A stretch of 32,639 bases of DNA from an uncultured Bacteroidia bacterium (lineage in GTDB: Bacteria; Bacteroidota; Bacteroidia; Bacteroidales; F082), in the NCBI GenBank assembly GCA_913009755.1, contig CAJVWU010000046.1, forward strand, positions 1 through 32,639. The letters run 5' to 3'. Position numbers and translations under genes: made by a program. Below the pieces are notes generated by a model. It did not search any database. It had not been told where the DNA came from and saw only the letters and a list, made by a program, of their open reading frames with translations. Below are positions 25,827 to 32,639 of this stretch, piece by piece. Every line of letters starts with the position of its first letter. Within the stretch, counting starts at the first letter, position 1.

Positions 25827-27167
25827 CTAAAGGTCAACTTTCAATCCAAAGTTAATACCAAATGACCTGAACTTTTGATCAACCGGGTAATTATTTTTAA
25901 AAACTGAATTCAGGTTTTGTTTGTAGAAAGGTGACAGGCTCAAACTCCAGGCAGGGGTGAGGTGATAAGTAAAGCCGGCCTGAAAAATATAATTGAACAG
26001 GTATTTGTTCATTTCATCGTTCAGGTCATTTAATTCTGTAAATCTGTTTTTATCGTTAAGGTCTGGCACGTTGCCCCGGGCATCAAGTAGAAAGCCACAG
26101 GAAAAACCGGTACTGACTTCAAAGCCAAATCGGCCCCGGTTGAATTTGTACCCGCCCGTTAACGGAACTTCCAGGTATTTCCAACGGTTGTATCCTTCCT
26201 GGGTTGTGTTGTAAACCGGGACAAAAATTGTGTCATATCCCAGGATTATCGGTTTGCCGATATCCGGCGGGTCGAATACCCAACCCCATATCGTATCTGT
26301 TTGAAAATAACTGTTCAGGCTGTCAAGTGCCTGAAAGGAGTTGTTGTAATTCCGGGTTTGCCTGAATTCGCTGTATTCCAGTCCGGTTTGGATATACCAG
26401 TTTCGCATATTTAACCTGATGTTGACACCGGTTGAAACGGAAATTGCCGGCCCTTCATGTTCGTTTCTGTATTTTAAATGATCCTCATAACCTGCTGCTG
26501 CTTTTAAGGCAAACCCTGTATAAGAAGGAGCAACATAAAATCCGATGCTGATCCGGTTCTTTTTCAGCTTAATGTCGTAAGGGGTTTTCACAAGGAATCC
26601 GGTATCCAATGCGGCCAATTCAATTTTTTTACCGGCAAGTGAATTTATTTTAAAATCACTTCGTTCGGTGGGTGAAATCCCCGGCAGTCTCTTTACATCA
26701 GTGTTTGCGGTTATTGCAACCTCATTTGTATTATTGGAAATGGTGGTTTCCGGTTCCGGAGGAGTGGCATCGTTTATGATATTCAGGTTATTGTTATTTG
26801 CAGAAAAATTGCTTGTGCCTGGTGTTGAGGCATTTTCCCGGTCTTGGTTACCGGAAGGTTTTGATAAATTACTCTTTTTTGCTTGTGTAATGGCCGGTTC
26901 TGTATATATTGGCCCTGATTCAAATGACCGGGTTGTCATACTTTTTTCTGTCACGGAATTTTGCTGTTCGCTGTTTATGGACCCTGTGAAAAAATAAATG
27001 CCCAACACCAATATTGCCGTAGCGCCAATTCCAAGAATGTACCCCTTGTAATTTAGCCAGAACAGGCGCCAGCGCATTTTGACCCGGGTATAGGCGGAAG
27101 CATTCTGCGTGTGGTTTTTTAAAGCCTTCCTGTAGAATTCGTCTATTTGATTAAAATCATTCTTCAT
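25827..27167 (-). CDS. Inner-membrane anti-sigma-like N-terminus fused to an outer-membrane beta-barrel
   Basis: This 446-aa protein has three parts. Residues 1-40 are a short basic cytoplasmic helix region (NQIDEFYRKALKNH, then RVKMRWRLFWLNY). Residues 42-61 are one strong membrane span. Residues 62-200 are a Ser/Thr/Asn/Pro-rich linker. From about 206 the chain is a PorT-like outer-membrane beta-barrel: alternating strands such as RISIGFYVAPSYTGFAL and WYIQTGLEYSEF, ending GINFGLKVDL. No signal peptide cleavage site was seen. The gene begins 5 bases after an ECF sigma factor and is almost certainly co-transcribed and its regulatory partner. Inference: one protein links both membranes, with the barrel sensing and the N-terminus holding the sigma factor. 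There is no zinc-binding HxxxCxxC motif. Confidence 0.8.
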   Translation of the reverse strand: MKNDFNQIDEFYRKALKNHTQNASAYTRVKMRWRLFWLNYKGYILGIGATAILVLGIYFFTGSINSEQQNSVTEKSMTTRSFESGPIYTEPAITQAKKSNLSKPSGNQDRENASTPGTSNFSANNNNLNIINDATPPEPETTISNNTNEVAITANTDVKRLPGISPTERSDFKINSLAGKKIELAALDTGFLVKTPYDIKLKKNRISIGFYVAPSYTGFALKAAAGYEDHLKYRNEHEGPAISVSTGVNIRLNMRNWYIQTGLEYSEFRQTRNYNNSFQALDSLNSYFQTDTIWGWVFDPPDIGKPIILGYDTIFVPVYNTTQEGYNRWKYLEVPLTGGYKFNRGRFGFEVSTGFSCGFLLDARGNVPDLNDKNRFTELNDLNDEMNKYLFNYIFQAGFTYHLTPAWSLSLSPFYKQNLNSVFKNNYPVDQKFRSFGINFGLKVDL

Positions 27168-27172
27168 TTCCT

Positions 27173-27769
27173 TTAAAATATTTTGCCCGGTTCAACGATG
27201 TTTTTTTTTTCAATAAAAGGTTGTATTTCCGGAATGCTTTCAAGTAACAGCAATTTTTGTTTTAATTTCTTCCTTGCTTTCATCAGTTGCGTTTTCGAAG
27301 TGCTTTCCGTGATATTAAGTTTTTCAGCAATTTCCTTATGCGTATATCCTTCAATGGCATACAAGTTAAAAACGATCCGGTAGCCGTTGGGTAATTCCTG
27401 TATTGTCCGGATAATGTCCTCCAACGAAAAATTATCGGGAATGTAATCAACGCCGGTATCATCTGTTGTGAGATCATCGAAATTTTCAGTAAAATAATGT
27501 TTCAGGTTTTTCCGGTAATTGTCAATGGCCACATTGATCATGATCCTTTTCATCCATCCTTCAAACGAACCTCTTCCGCTGTAATCGTTTATTTTATTAA
27601 ATATCCTTGCAAGTCCCACAAGCAGAATGTCTTCGGCCTCTGCATTGCTTTTTGCATAACGGACACAAATGCCCATTAACACCGGATGATAACGATCAAA
27701 CAGTGCTTTCTGGGCGCGATGCTTACCTCTCCGGCATCCGTTAATAATATACGCCTCGTTTAAGTACAT
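27173..27769 (-). CDS. ECF (sigma-70 family) RNA polymerase sigma factor
   Basis: This 198-aa protein has region 2 (about 10-100, ALFDRYHPVLMGICVRYAKS, then SFEGWMKRIMINVAIDNYRKN) and region 4 (about 125-180, YTHKEIAEKLNITESTSKTQ, then LMKARKKL). The region 2.2 motif usually seen as DILQEGF is here DILLVGL, so the conserved Gln-Glu/Asp pair that contacts core polymerase is altered; the rest of region 2 is intact. It is transcribed away from a second ECF gene and immediately precedes its membrane partner. The ATG is at 27769. Confidence 0.92.
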   Translation of the reverse strand: MYLNEAYIINGCRRGKHRAQKALFDRYHPVLMGICVRYAKSNAEAEDILLVGLARIFNKINDYSGRGSFEGWMKRIMINVAIDNYRKNLKHYFTENFDDLTTDDTGVDYIPDNFSLEDIIRTIQELPNGYRIVFNLYAIEGYTHKEIAEKLNITESTSKTQLMKARKKLKQKLLLLESIPEIQPFIEKKNIVEPGKIF

Positions 27770-28286
27770 TAACCTTCTTATGTTTTTAAGACGATTGAAA
27801 CTGAATAGAAGTTGCCCGCCACAAAATAACTTTTAATGGTATTGTTTTGATTTCTGATTTGCAAATAAGAATTATTGAAAGCCTGTCGGCGAAACTCTCA
27901 GGTGTTAATTTATAATTTATAACCACTAAAATAAACCCTAACATTTTTATTTACTGTTATTTAGAAAGGCTGTGAAACACCGGATCCGTAATTTATTTTC
28001 TTTTTGCAATTATTGATGACATTTTCGCATAGGCCCGATGTATAAGATAGAAAAACATGAATCGTTAAAACACAATTCCCATGAAACAATTAAGAAGTCA
28101 GACGCGACCCCGCCCATATCGGATTCGGGTACAGTGTGCGTTGCATAAAAGAGTAAGCGTTGAAAAAACGCTGGTACCAGAAATATGAATGTTAAAGTTT
28201 TGTTAAAAAACCGTCAGCAATTAAACGAAAACGCAATAAATAAACGGAAAACTAAAATCAGGGTAAAATGTATCGTATAAAAAAAG
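27770..28286. other. 517-base divergent control region between two ECF sigma operons
   Basis: No credible gene is present; a 35-codon frame at 28081-28188 lacks family support. It should hold the promoters of both operons. No TAnnTTTG box with proper spacing was found in either direction, which would fit promoters read by the ECF factors themselves. The AT-rich part (27900-27960) and the palindromes at 28156-28180 are the main visible structures. Confidence 0.55.
28156..28180 (+). promoter_or_regulatory. Hairpin plus CTGGTACCAG palindrome upstream of the CHAT operon
   Basis: AGCGTT-GAAAA-AACGCT (28156-28172) is a 6-bp stem. It overlaps by two bases the perfect 10-bp palindrome CTGGTACCAG (28171-28180). 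Both lie about 110 bases before the sigma gene. A dimeric regulator or a leader RNA structure could use them. Confidence 0.35.
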
Positions 28287-28919
28287 ATGAAAAAACAGTA
28301 TCTTACAGCCGTAATTCCCTCAAACATGGCCAAAGCTGCTACTGTTCTTTATCAAAATACGTTTACCTCCCCGTTGGTTGAGGCCATAAAAGTTAACGAA
28401 GAATGGGCTTTACGAACGCTTTACAAAGACAACTATGAGAAAGTTGAAACATTAATCTTACGAAACAGCGGGACAAAAGAAGAGGCCAAAGACATTTTTC
28501 AGGAAGCATTCATTGCGGCATGGAGAAACATAAAAGACAATAAATTTTTACCGGAAAATAATAGCGCTATAAACGGTTATTTATATACCATAGCAAAAAA
28601 CAAGTGGATGGATTATCTGCGGTCACCGGAATATAAAAAGAAGGTTGCGTTCAATAGCTCAATTGCCGAACCTGTTCATTTACCTGCTGATGGCAAAGGT
28701 GATTCTGAAGAATTTAACAAAAAACTTTCGGTGGCAATGGAAGCATTTGAAAAACTGGGTGAAGCCTGTAAAAACCTGCTGATCAAGTTTTATTTCGAGA
28801 AAAAATCAATGAAGGAAATTGCCGAAGAGCTGCAAATGGATGCTTCATCTGCCAGGAACAAAAAGTACAGGTGCATGCAGGTTTTACGTGAGCTTGCCTT
28901 TGAAAAAGATGTTGAATAA
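28287..28919 (+). CDS. ECF (sigma-70 family) RNA polymerase sigma factor, CHAT operon
   Basis: This 210-aa protein has region 2 with the intact core-binding motif DIFQEAFIAAWRNI (69-82) and YLYTIAKNKWMDYLRS, a linker, and region 4 with SMKEIAEELQMDASSARNKKY. It is closest in style to Bacteroidota ECF factors paired with membrane anti-sigma proteins. A second Met at residue 14 (28326) is an alternative start; the first, preceded by AAAAAAAG, is kept. The next gene, 57 bases downstream, has the look of its anti-sigma; a small TTCCC/GGGAA hairpin (28944-28958) lies in that gap. It probably directs its own operon. Confidence 0.93.
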   Translation: MKKQYLTAVIPSNMAKAATVLYQNTFTSPLVEAIKVNEEWALRTLYKDNYEKVETLILRNSGTKEEAKDIFQEAFIAAWRNIKDNKFLPENNSAINGYLYTIAKNKWMDYLRSPEYKKKVAFNSSIAEPVHLPADGKGDSEEFNKKLSVAMEAFEKLGEACKNLLIKFYFEKKSMKEIAEELQMDASSARNKKYRCMQVLRELAFEKDVE

Positions 28920-28976
28920 TGTATTCGTTAGTAAAAATGACAATTCCCGGTCTGGGAAATCAAATGAAAAAACCGG

Positions 28977-29711
28977 ATGAAAAAGCACAACCAATCACAG
29001 GAAGAGTTTGAACGTATTGAGCGGTATCTTACCGGAAGGATGGACGACAATGAGAAGCCGGATTTTGAAGCTTCCCTGAAAACCGACCCCCGGTTACGAA
29101 AACAAACGGAGGAAGTCAGGGCTTTGCTACATGCCATCGAAGAAAAAAAACTCCGCGAAAAACTGGATGATTTCCATGAAGAACTCACTGCCGGGAACCG
29201 CCGGGTAATCTCTGTCAGGCCTTTTCTGAAGTATGCCATCGCCGCATCTATAGCTTTGCTGATCGGGTTGGGTGTCTGGCTGCTGTCTGTCCGGAAAACT
29301 CCGGACGAAAAACTTTTTTCCCAATACTTCAAGCCCGATCCGGGCCTGGTCACCCCCATGAGTACCACACCCGATTACGAGTTTTACCGGGGCATGGTGG
29401 ACTACAAACAGGGGAAATACAAACCGGCCATCAGGCGCTGGAGGCCCCTGATTGAACAAAAGCCCAAAAACGACACGTTGAATTTTTACCTTGGCGTTGC
29501 CTGGTTAGCACAAGGTGAAAACAAAAAAGCCATTGTTTATCTTTCAAAGGCGGTAAAATATCCGAATAGCACATTTATCAATGAAGCCTGGTATTATTTG
29601 GGCCTGGCGCTCTTAAAAGAGGGCCATTCGGAAAAAGCCATCCACTCGTTCAAAAAAAGCAACCTTGAAAACAGCAATTTGATTTTAAAAGAGATGGGCT
29701 CTGCAAAATGA
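28977..29711 (+). CDS. Single-span anti-sigma-like protein with periplasmic TPRs
   Basis: The first 80 residues of this 244-aa protein are cytoplasmic and have the sequence pattern of anti-sigma domains (FERIERYLTGRMDDNEKPDF, then LKTDPRLRKQTEEVRALLHAI), but without the zinc-binding His-Cys-Cys set. One membrane span follows at about 84-105 (YAIAASIALLIGLGVWLL). Next is a short juxtamembrane stretch FSQYFKPDP (114-122), then about three TPR units (133-165, 167-198, 203-235; for example NFYLGVAWLAQGENKKAIVYL). Topology puts the TPRs in the periplasm. The stop overlaps the start of the TPR-CHAT gene (ATGA), so the two are translationally coupled. Inference: it holds the upstream sigma factor at the membrane and offers its TPR side to the CHAT protein. 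Direct sigma binding is not proven by sequence. Confidence 0.82.
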   Translation: MKKHNQSQEEFERIERYLTGRMDDNEKPDFEASLKTDPRLRKQTEEVRALLHAIEEKKLREKLDDFHEELTAGNRRVISVRPFLKYAIAASIALLIGLGVWLLSVRKTPDEKLFSQYFKPDPGLVTPMSTTPDYEFYRGMVDYKQGKYKPAIRRWRPLIEQKPKNDTLNFYLGVAWLAQGENKKAIVYLSKAVKYPNSTFINEAWYYLGLALLKEGHSEKAIHSFKKSNLENSNLILKEMGSAK

Positions 29712-32524
29712 TGAACTTTAAAAGACAAATAACATTTATATCATACTTTATCGTAATTCAAATCAGCTTTGGACAAGATGCGAAAATCACCGGTACAAAA
29801 CTGATTGACAGCTATTTAAGTAACGGGGAATTTGTCAGGGCCGATTCTGCTCTTCAGCAACAAATTGCCCGGCTAAAATCCCAGCAATTAACAGACTCAT
29901 TAATTGATTACATTTATTATATCGGGAAAGTAAAACTGAAATTAAGTAATACCAGCCAGGCAACAAAAGCTGTTACGGAATTTACTGACGGCATCAAGGC
30001 AAGTACCGTGAAACCCCGCTTGCTGCGTCAACTGTACCTGGAACTGGGTTCTTTTTACAACCTCATTGGCAACCCCCAAAAAGCTTACGAGAGCAACCTT
30101 ACAGCGCTTGATTACACTGTAAAAATAAAAAATGCCACGGGCGAAGATTTCGGGCTTGTCCACAGCAATATGGGCACGTACGCAAAATATATTGGCAATT
30201 TGCACCTGGCATTACAACATCATCGAAAAGCTTTAAAATACTATGAATCGTGGCCCGGAACCGAAAAGTCAAGTTTGTACATTACTTATAACTCCCTGGG
30301 CGGGATGATGTGGTTTTCTTCAAAAATCGACAGCGCATTGTATTATTATAAACTGGCAGGTTCCGTATTGAAAGAATTGCCGCAAACGCCCCTCAACAAA
30401 TATTTCAGGCCGGCGATGCTTAACAACAATATTGCTGCGATTTATGGTAGTCAGGGGAATATGGAAAAGGCCATGCAGTCGATGAAAAGCACGATAAATA
30501 ACTGGATATCCTTTTTAAATTCAGAAGCAAGCGATGATAAAAAAGAATCCGGGAAAAACGCATATTACCAGGCTATCGAAAATTATGCCGGACTTTATAA
30601 AGACCTTGGTGATTATCAGAAAGCCAAAGACTTGTTATCCTATGCATATCATGAAAAGCTGAAATCCCTTGATGCTGACAACCCTGAACTGTTCAAATCA
30701 AAAATACTTTTGGGGCAAATTTACCTCGCCCTGAAAGAATACAAACTGGCGGATGAGTATCTTGACGCAGGCATAGCCCATATTGCAAGTATCCCAGGTG
30801 CCTTTTATTTTTGGGATGCCGATGCACATTATTACAAAGCCACGGCAAACGAAGCATTGGGAAAAACAGAGATTGCAGCAAGGTATTATGCACAAGCCCA
30901 AATTCTTTACGACAAAGCCCTGCAAGGCGCTTACGATGAAATTTACCTGGAATTTATTATCAAGGCATCCTACTTTTATGCGAAAAGCGGTGAGCGCGAC
31001 AAAGCCCTTGAAATGGCACATAAAGCCTACGACTACATTGTGGAGAATCAGGGGGAGAAAACCATGTTCGAGTTTCAGCAGGTGCTGAATCTGGGCGAAA
31101 TTTACTATGTCCTGGGTGATTACGAACAGGCCTTGATGAAAAGTACCAGGGCGCTGAACCTATTGAAAGACCGCATGTATTCAGGGGATACAGCTTTGGA
31201 TTCTGTTTTTATCCTATTTGAAAAACCGCAGGCAGTTTTGTTGAAAGTAAAGTCAGCTTTCCATTTGACGCCTGAAACCGATACGGTTTTTCTGAAGGGC
31301 GCACTTGACGAGATGCAGGAAGCCCTCACAATCCTGGAACGCAGAAAACCTTTTCTGGGCGACAACAACAATTTATCCGTCCTTATAGCTGACAACAACA
31401 GCATTTTTGAATTTGCCAAAACCCTGGCTTTGGAATTATTTAAACAAACCGGGAACGAAGCTTATTTAAACATCATTTTCGGCATGCACGAGTCCAGCCT
31501 GTACAACAGGATAAGGTCGAGGCTCGGCATACAGGTTTCCATGTCTTACAAAGATCTGCCTGAAGAAATTCTGGCTCAGGAAAAATCACTTAAGTCAGCT
31601 TTGCGGAACGCATTGAACCAACAAAATGGTATTGATGCGTTTTTTGTGGCCAATATCAAATGGAAATACTTTTTGAACACCTTAAAAAGGGATTATCCCG
31701 AATACTACAGATTGCAGTATGCATCAATTGCAGAATCAGAGGATAACATTTGGCCGGAGGTTCCGGGAAACACGACCGTTGTCAGGTATGTTTTTATTTC
31801 GGACAGTCTGTTTGTTTTGGTATTTGACGGCACCTCCAAATACATCTTTAAATTACATCAGGACGACCTGGCCGGGCAAATAGCCAAAGCCATTTCCGAT
31901 TCAATTTCATTTGAAGAAGTTTCAGACGTGCTCCGGCAACTCTATAATTCACTATGGAAGCCCATTGAAAACAGGGTGAAAACAAAACGTGTCATCATTA
32001 TCCCCGACAGGGAGCTGTTCAATTTAAGTTTCGAGATTTTGACTCCCGAACCCATTACGTCCTGTGCCGGTTTGGCCGAAAACAGTTTGCTATCGCGGCA
32101 TTCCATCGCTTACGAATACAGTTTGTTGCTGGTAAACCATGACAAAAGGGCTACCAAATTCAGTAACAACTTTGTTGCTTTCGTTCCGGAGTTTAACGAT
32201 AAAATGAAGGAAGATTATAAAATTTCAATTGCCGATTCCCTGCTTCTTGACAAAACCTACCTTACCCTGTTGCCCCAGCCGTTCAGTCTGAGCCTTGCAA
32301 AAGCATCGGTACGATTGTTCGATGGCAAATCGTTCCTGAACGGGCAATCCACTAAACAAATTTTTATGAACAGTGCCGGTGAGCATAAAATCATTCACAT
32401 CGGTACCCATGCCGAGTCCAACAATTTAAGCCCCGAATTGTCCCGGCTGGTTTTTGCAAAATCGTTGAAAAAAGGCGGTTCGGAAGAAGATAACTCCTTG
32501 TTTGTTTACGAAGAAGTTGTTTAA
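29708..32524 (+). CDS. Secreted TPR-CHAT (caspase-like) protein, C-terminus truncated before the catalytic Cys
   Basis: The 938-aa reading frame starts with a signal peptide (MMNFKRQITFISYFIVIQIS, cleavage near FGQ), so the protein is exported. Residues about 40-560 are many TPRs (for example YKDLGDYQKAKDLLSYAYHE and YYKATANEALGKTEIAARYY). From about 690 a CHAT domain begins (TVVRYVFISDSLFVLVFDG, then VIIIPDRELFNLSFEIL), reaching the His motif HIGTHAE (897-903, catalytic His901). The chain then stops 37 residues later at SLFVYEEVV. In the family the nucleophile lies further on in an SACETG-type motif, followed by 80-100 more residues; all of this is missing. Shifting frame gives at most six more residues. 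The sequence beyond 32520 is palindrome-rich and non-coding. So this copy is interrupted or misassembled. It overlaps the anti-sigma-like gene by 4 bases. Confidence 0.85.
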   Translation: MMNFKRQITFISYFIVIQISFGQDAKITGTKLIDSYLSNGEFVRADSALQQQIARLKSQQLTDSLIDYIYYIGKVKLKLSNTSQATKAVTEFTDGIKASTVKPRLLRQLYLELGSFYNLIGNPQKAYESNLTALDYTVKIKNATGEDFGLVHSNMGTYAKYIGNLHLALQHHRKALKYYESWPGTEKSSLYITYNSLGGMMWFSSKIDSALYYYKLAGSVLKELPQTPLNKYFRPAMLNNNIAAIYGSQGNMEKAMQSMKSTINNWISFLNSEASDDKKESGKNAYYQAIENYAGLYKDLGDYQKAKDLLSYAYHEKLKSLDADNPELFKSKILLGQIYLALKEYKLADEYLDAGIAHIASIPGAFYFWDADAHYYKATANEALGKTEIAARYYAQAQILYDKALQGAYDEIYLEFIIKASYFYAKSGERDKALEMAHKAYDYIVENQGEKTMFEFQQVLNLGEIYYVLGDYEQALMKSTRALNLLKDRMYSGDTALDSVFILFEKPQAVLLKVKSAFHLTPETDTVFLKGALDEMQEALTILERRKPFLGDNNNLSVLIADNNSIFEFAKTLALELFKQTGNEAYLNIIFGMHESSLYNRIRSRLGIQVSMSYKDLPEEILAQEKSLKSALRNALNQQNGIDAFFVANIKWKYFLNTLKRDYPEYYRLQYASIAESEDNIWPEVPGNTTVVRYVFISDSLFVLVFDGTSKYIFKLHQDDLAGQIAKAISDSISFEEVSDVLRQLYNSLWKPIENRVKTKRVIIIPDRELFNLSFEILTPEPITSCAGLAENSLLSRHSIAYEYSLLLVNHDKRATKFSNNFVAFVPEFNDKMKEDYKISIADSLLLDKTYLTLLPQPFSLSLAKASVRLFDGKSFLNGQSTKQIFMNSAGEHKIIHIGTHAESNNLSPELSRLVFAKSLKKGGSEEDNSLFVYEEVV

Positions 32525-32545
32525 AGTTAACTACCACATAATCAA

Positions 32546-32614
32546 TCAACATTTAAATGTTGAAAAGAAAGAATGATACAAGAATATCGAAAATCAATAC
32601 TTTGTACCATTCTT
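32546..32614. repeat. Palindrome cluster at the contig end, possible insertion-element terminus
   Basis: TCAACATTTAAATGTTGA (32546-32563) is a perfect 18-bp palindrome. Directly after it AAGAATGATACAA (32569-32581) pairs with TTGTACCATTCTT (32602-32614) at 12 of 13 positions around a 20-base loop. CTACCACAT (32531-32539) and ATGTGGTTAG near 32634 are a further imperfect inverted pair. They lie just after the point where the CHAT gene breaks off and just before the contig stops. Subterminal hairpins and an assembly break both suit a multicopy element, but no transposase is in view. Confidence 0.5.
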
Positions 32615-32639
32615 CCAAAAAAAAATGTGGTTAGACAAA

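Noticed and set aside
28081-28188. 35-codon frame with ATG in the divergent sigma control region
   Set aside because: No ribosome site, very basic translation, overlaps palindromes that better explain the region; could be a leader peptide but there is no support.
28287-32524. Type III-E CRISPR (Craspase) locus
   Set aside because: The sigma plus TPR-CHAT combination is reminiscent, but there is no Cas7-11/gRAMP gene, no cas1/cas2 and no CRISPR array, and the CHAT protein has a signal peptide.
1-32639. tRNA, rRNA or CRISPR arrays
   Set aside because: The gaps were read on both strands and no cloverleaf, rRNA stretch or regularly spaced repeat-spacer pattern was found; the only tandem repeats (16074-16117) have no spacers.

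Overview
The window comes from a Bacteroidota genome, most likely an uncultured one recovered from a metagenome. The evidence is several type IX secretion (T9SS) C-terminal sorting domains, a gliding-motility-type C-terminal domain, a bacterial geranylgeranylglyceryl-phosphate synthase, ECF sigma factors with envelope partners, and repeated matches to the Bacteroidota -7 promoter box TAnnTTTG. Bases 4-69 are not biological: they are an Illumina index adapter left on the contig end. The other end stops inside repeat-like DNA that cuts a gene short.

Layout. 70-4742 (minus strand): an AT-rich defence block with a 1143-aa PLD-SNF2 helicase, an AbiD/AbiF-type HEPN protein preceded by its own promoter and a structured leader or ncRNA, and the first 41 codons of a further gene. 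4743-5265: gene-free DNA with a 20-bp inverted repeat. 5295-10959: housekeeping genes, namely a type I-like glutamine synthetase, a flippase-like membrane protein (minus strand), a small heat shock protein, and a divergent thioesterase / malonyl-CoA decarboxylase pair. 11092-11907: a secreted T9SS cargo protein. 12135-18248: a methionine/one-carbon unit in which an S-box (SAM-I) riboswitch precedes metH, and metF follows an interposed AAA ATPase that has three palindromic 15-bp repeats in front of it. 18330-21642: GGGP synthase, a secreted hypothetical protein, and etfB-etfA.

21735-32524 is an envelope-signalling region with two divergent ECF sigma systems. On the minus strand are an ECF sigma factor, a protein joining an inner-membrane anti-sigma-like N-terminus to an outer-membrane beta-barrel, a gliding-type secreted protein, and another T9SS cargo protein. 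On the plus strand are an ECF sigma factor, a zinc-less anti-sigma-like protein with one membrane segment and periplasmic TPRs, and a secreted TPR-CHAT (caspase-fold) protein whose start overlaps the previous gene by ATGA.

The plus-strand trio is the most interesting system in the window. Its order suggests that a periplasmic CHAT protease controls release of a sigma factor by acting on, or binding to, the TPR domain of the membrane anti-sigma. It resembles the CHAT / anti-sigma / sigma logic of type III-E CRISPR (Craspase), but it sits in the envelope and has no CRISPR. In this copy the CHAT domain ends after its catalytic His and before the expected Cys, in DNA full of palindromes at the contig edge. 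It may therefore be disrupted by an insertion or by the assembly. The Abi gene with its hairpin-rich leader is the second candidate system.
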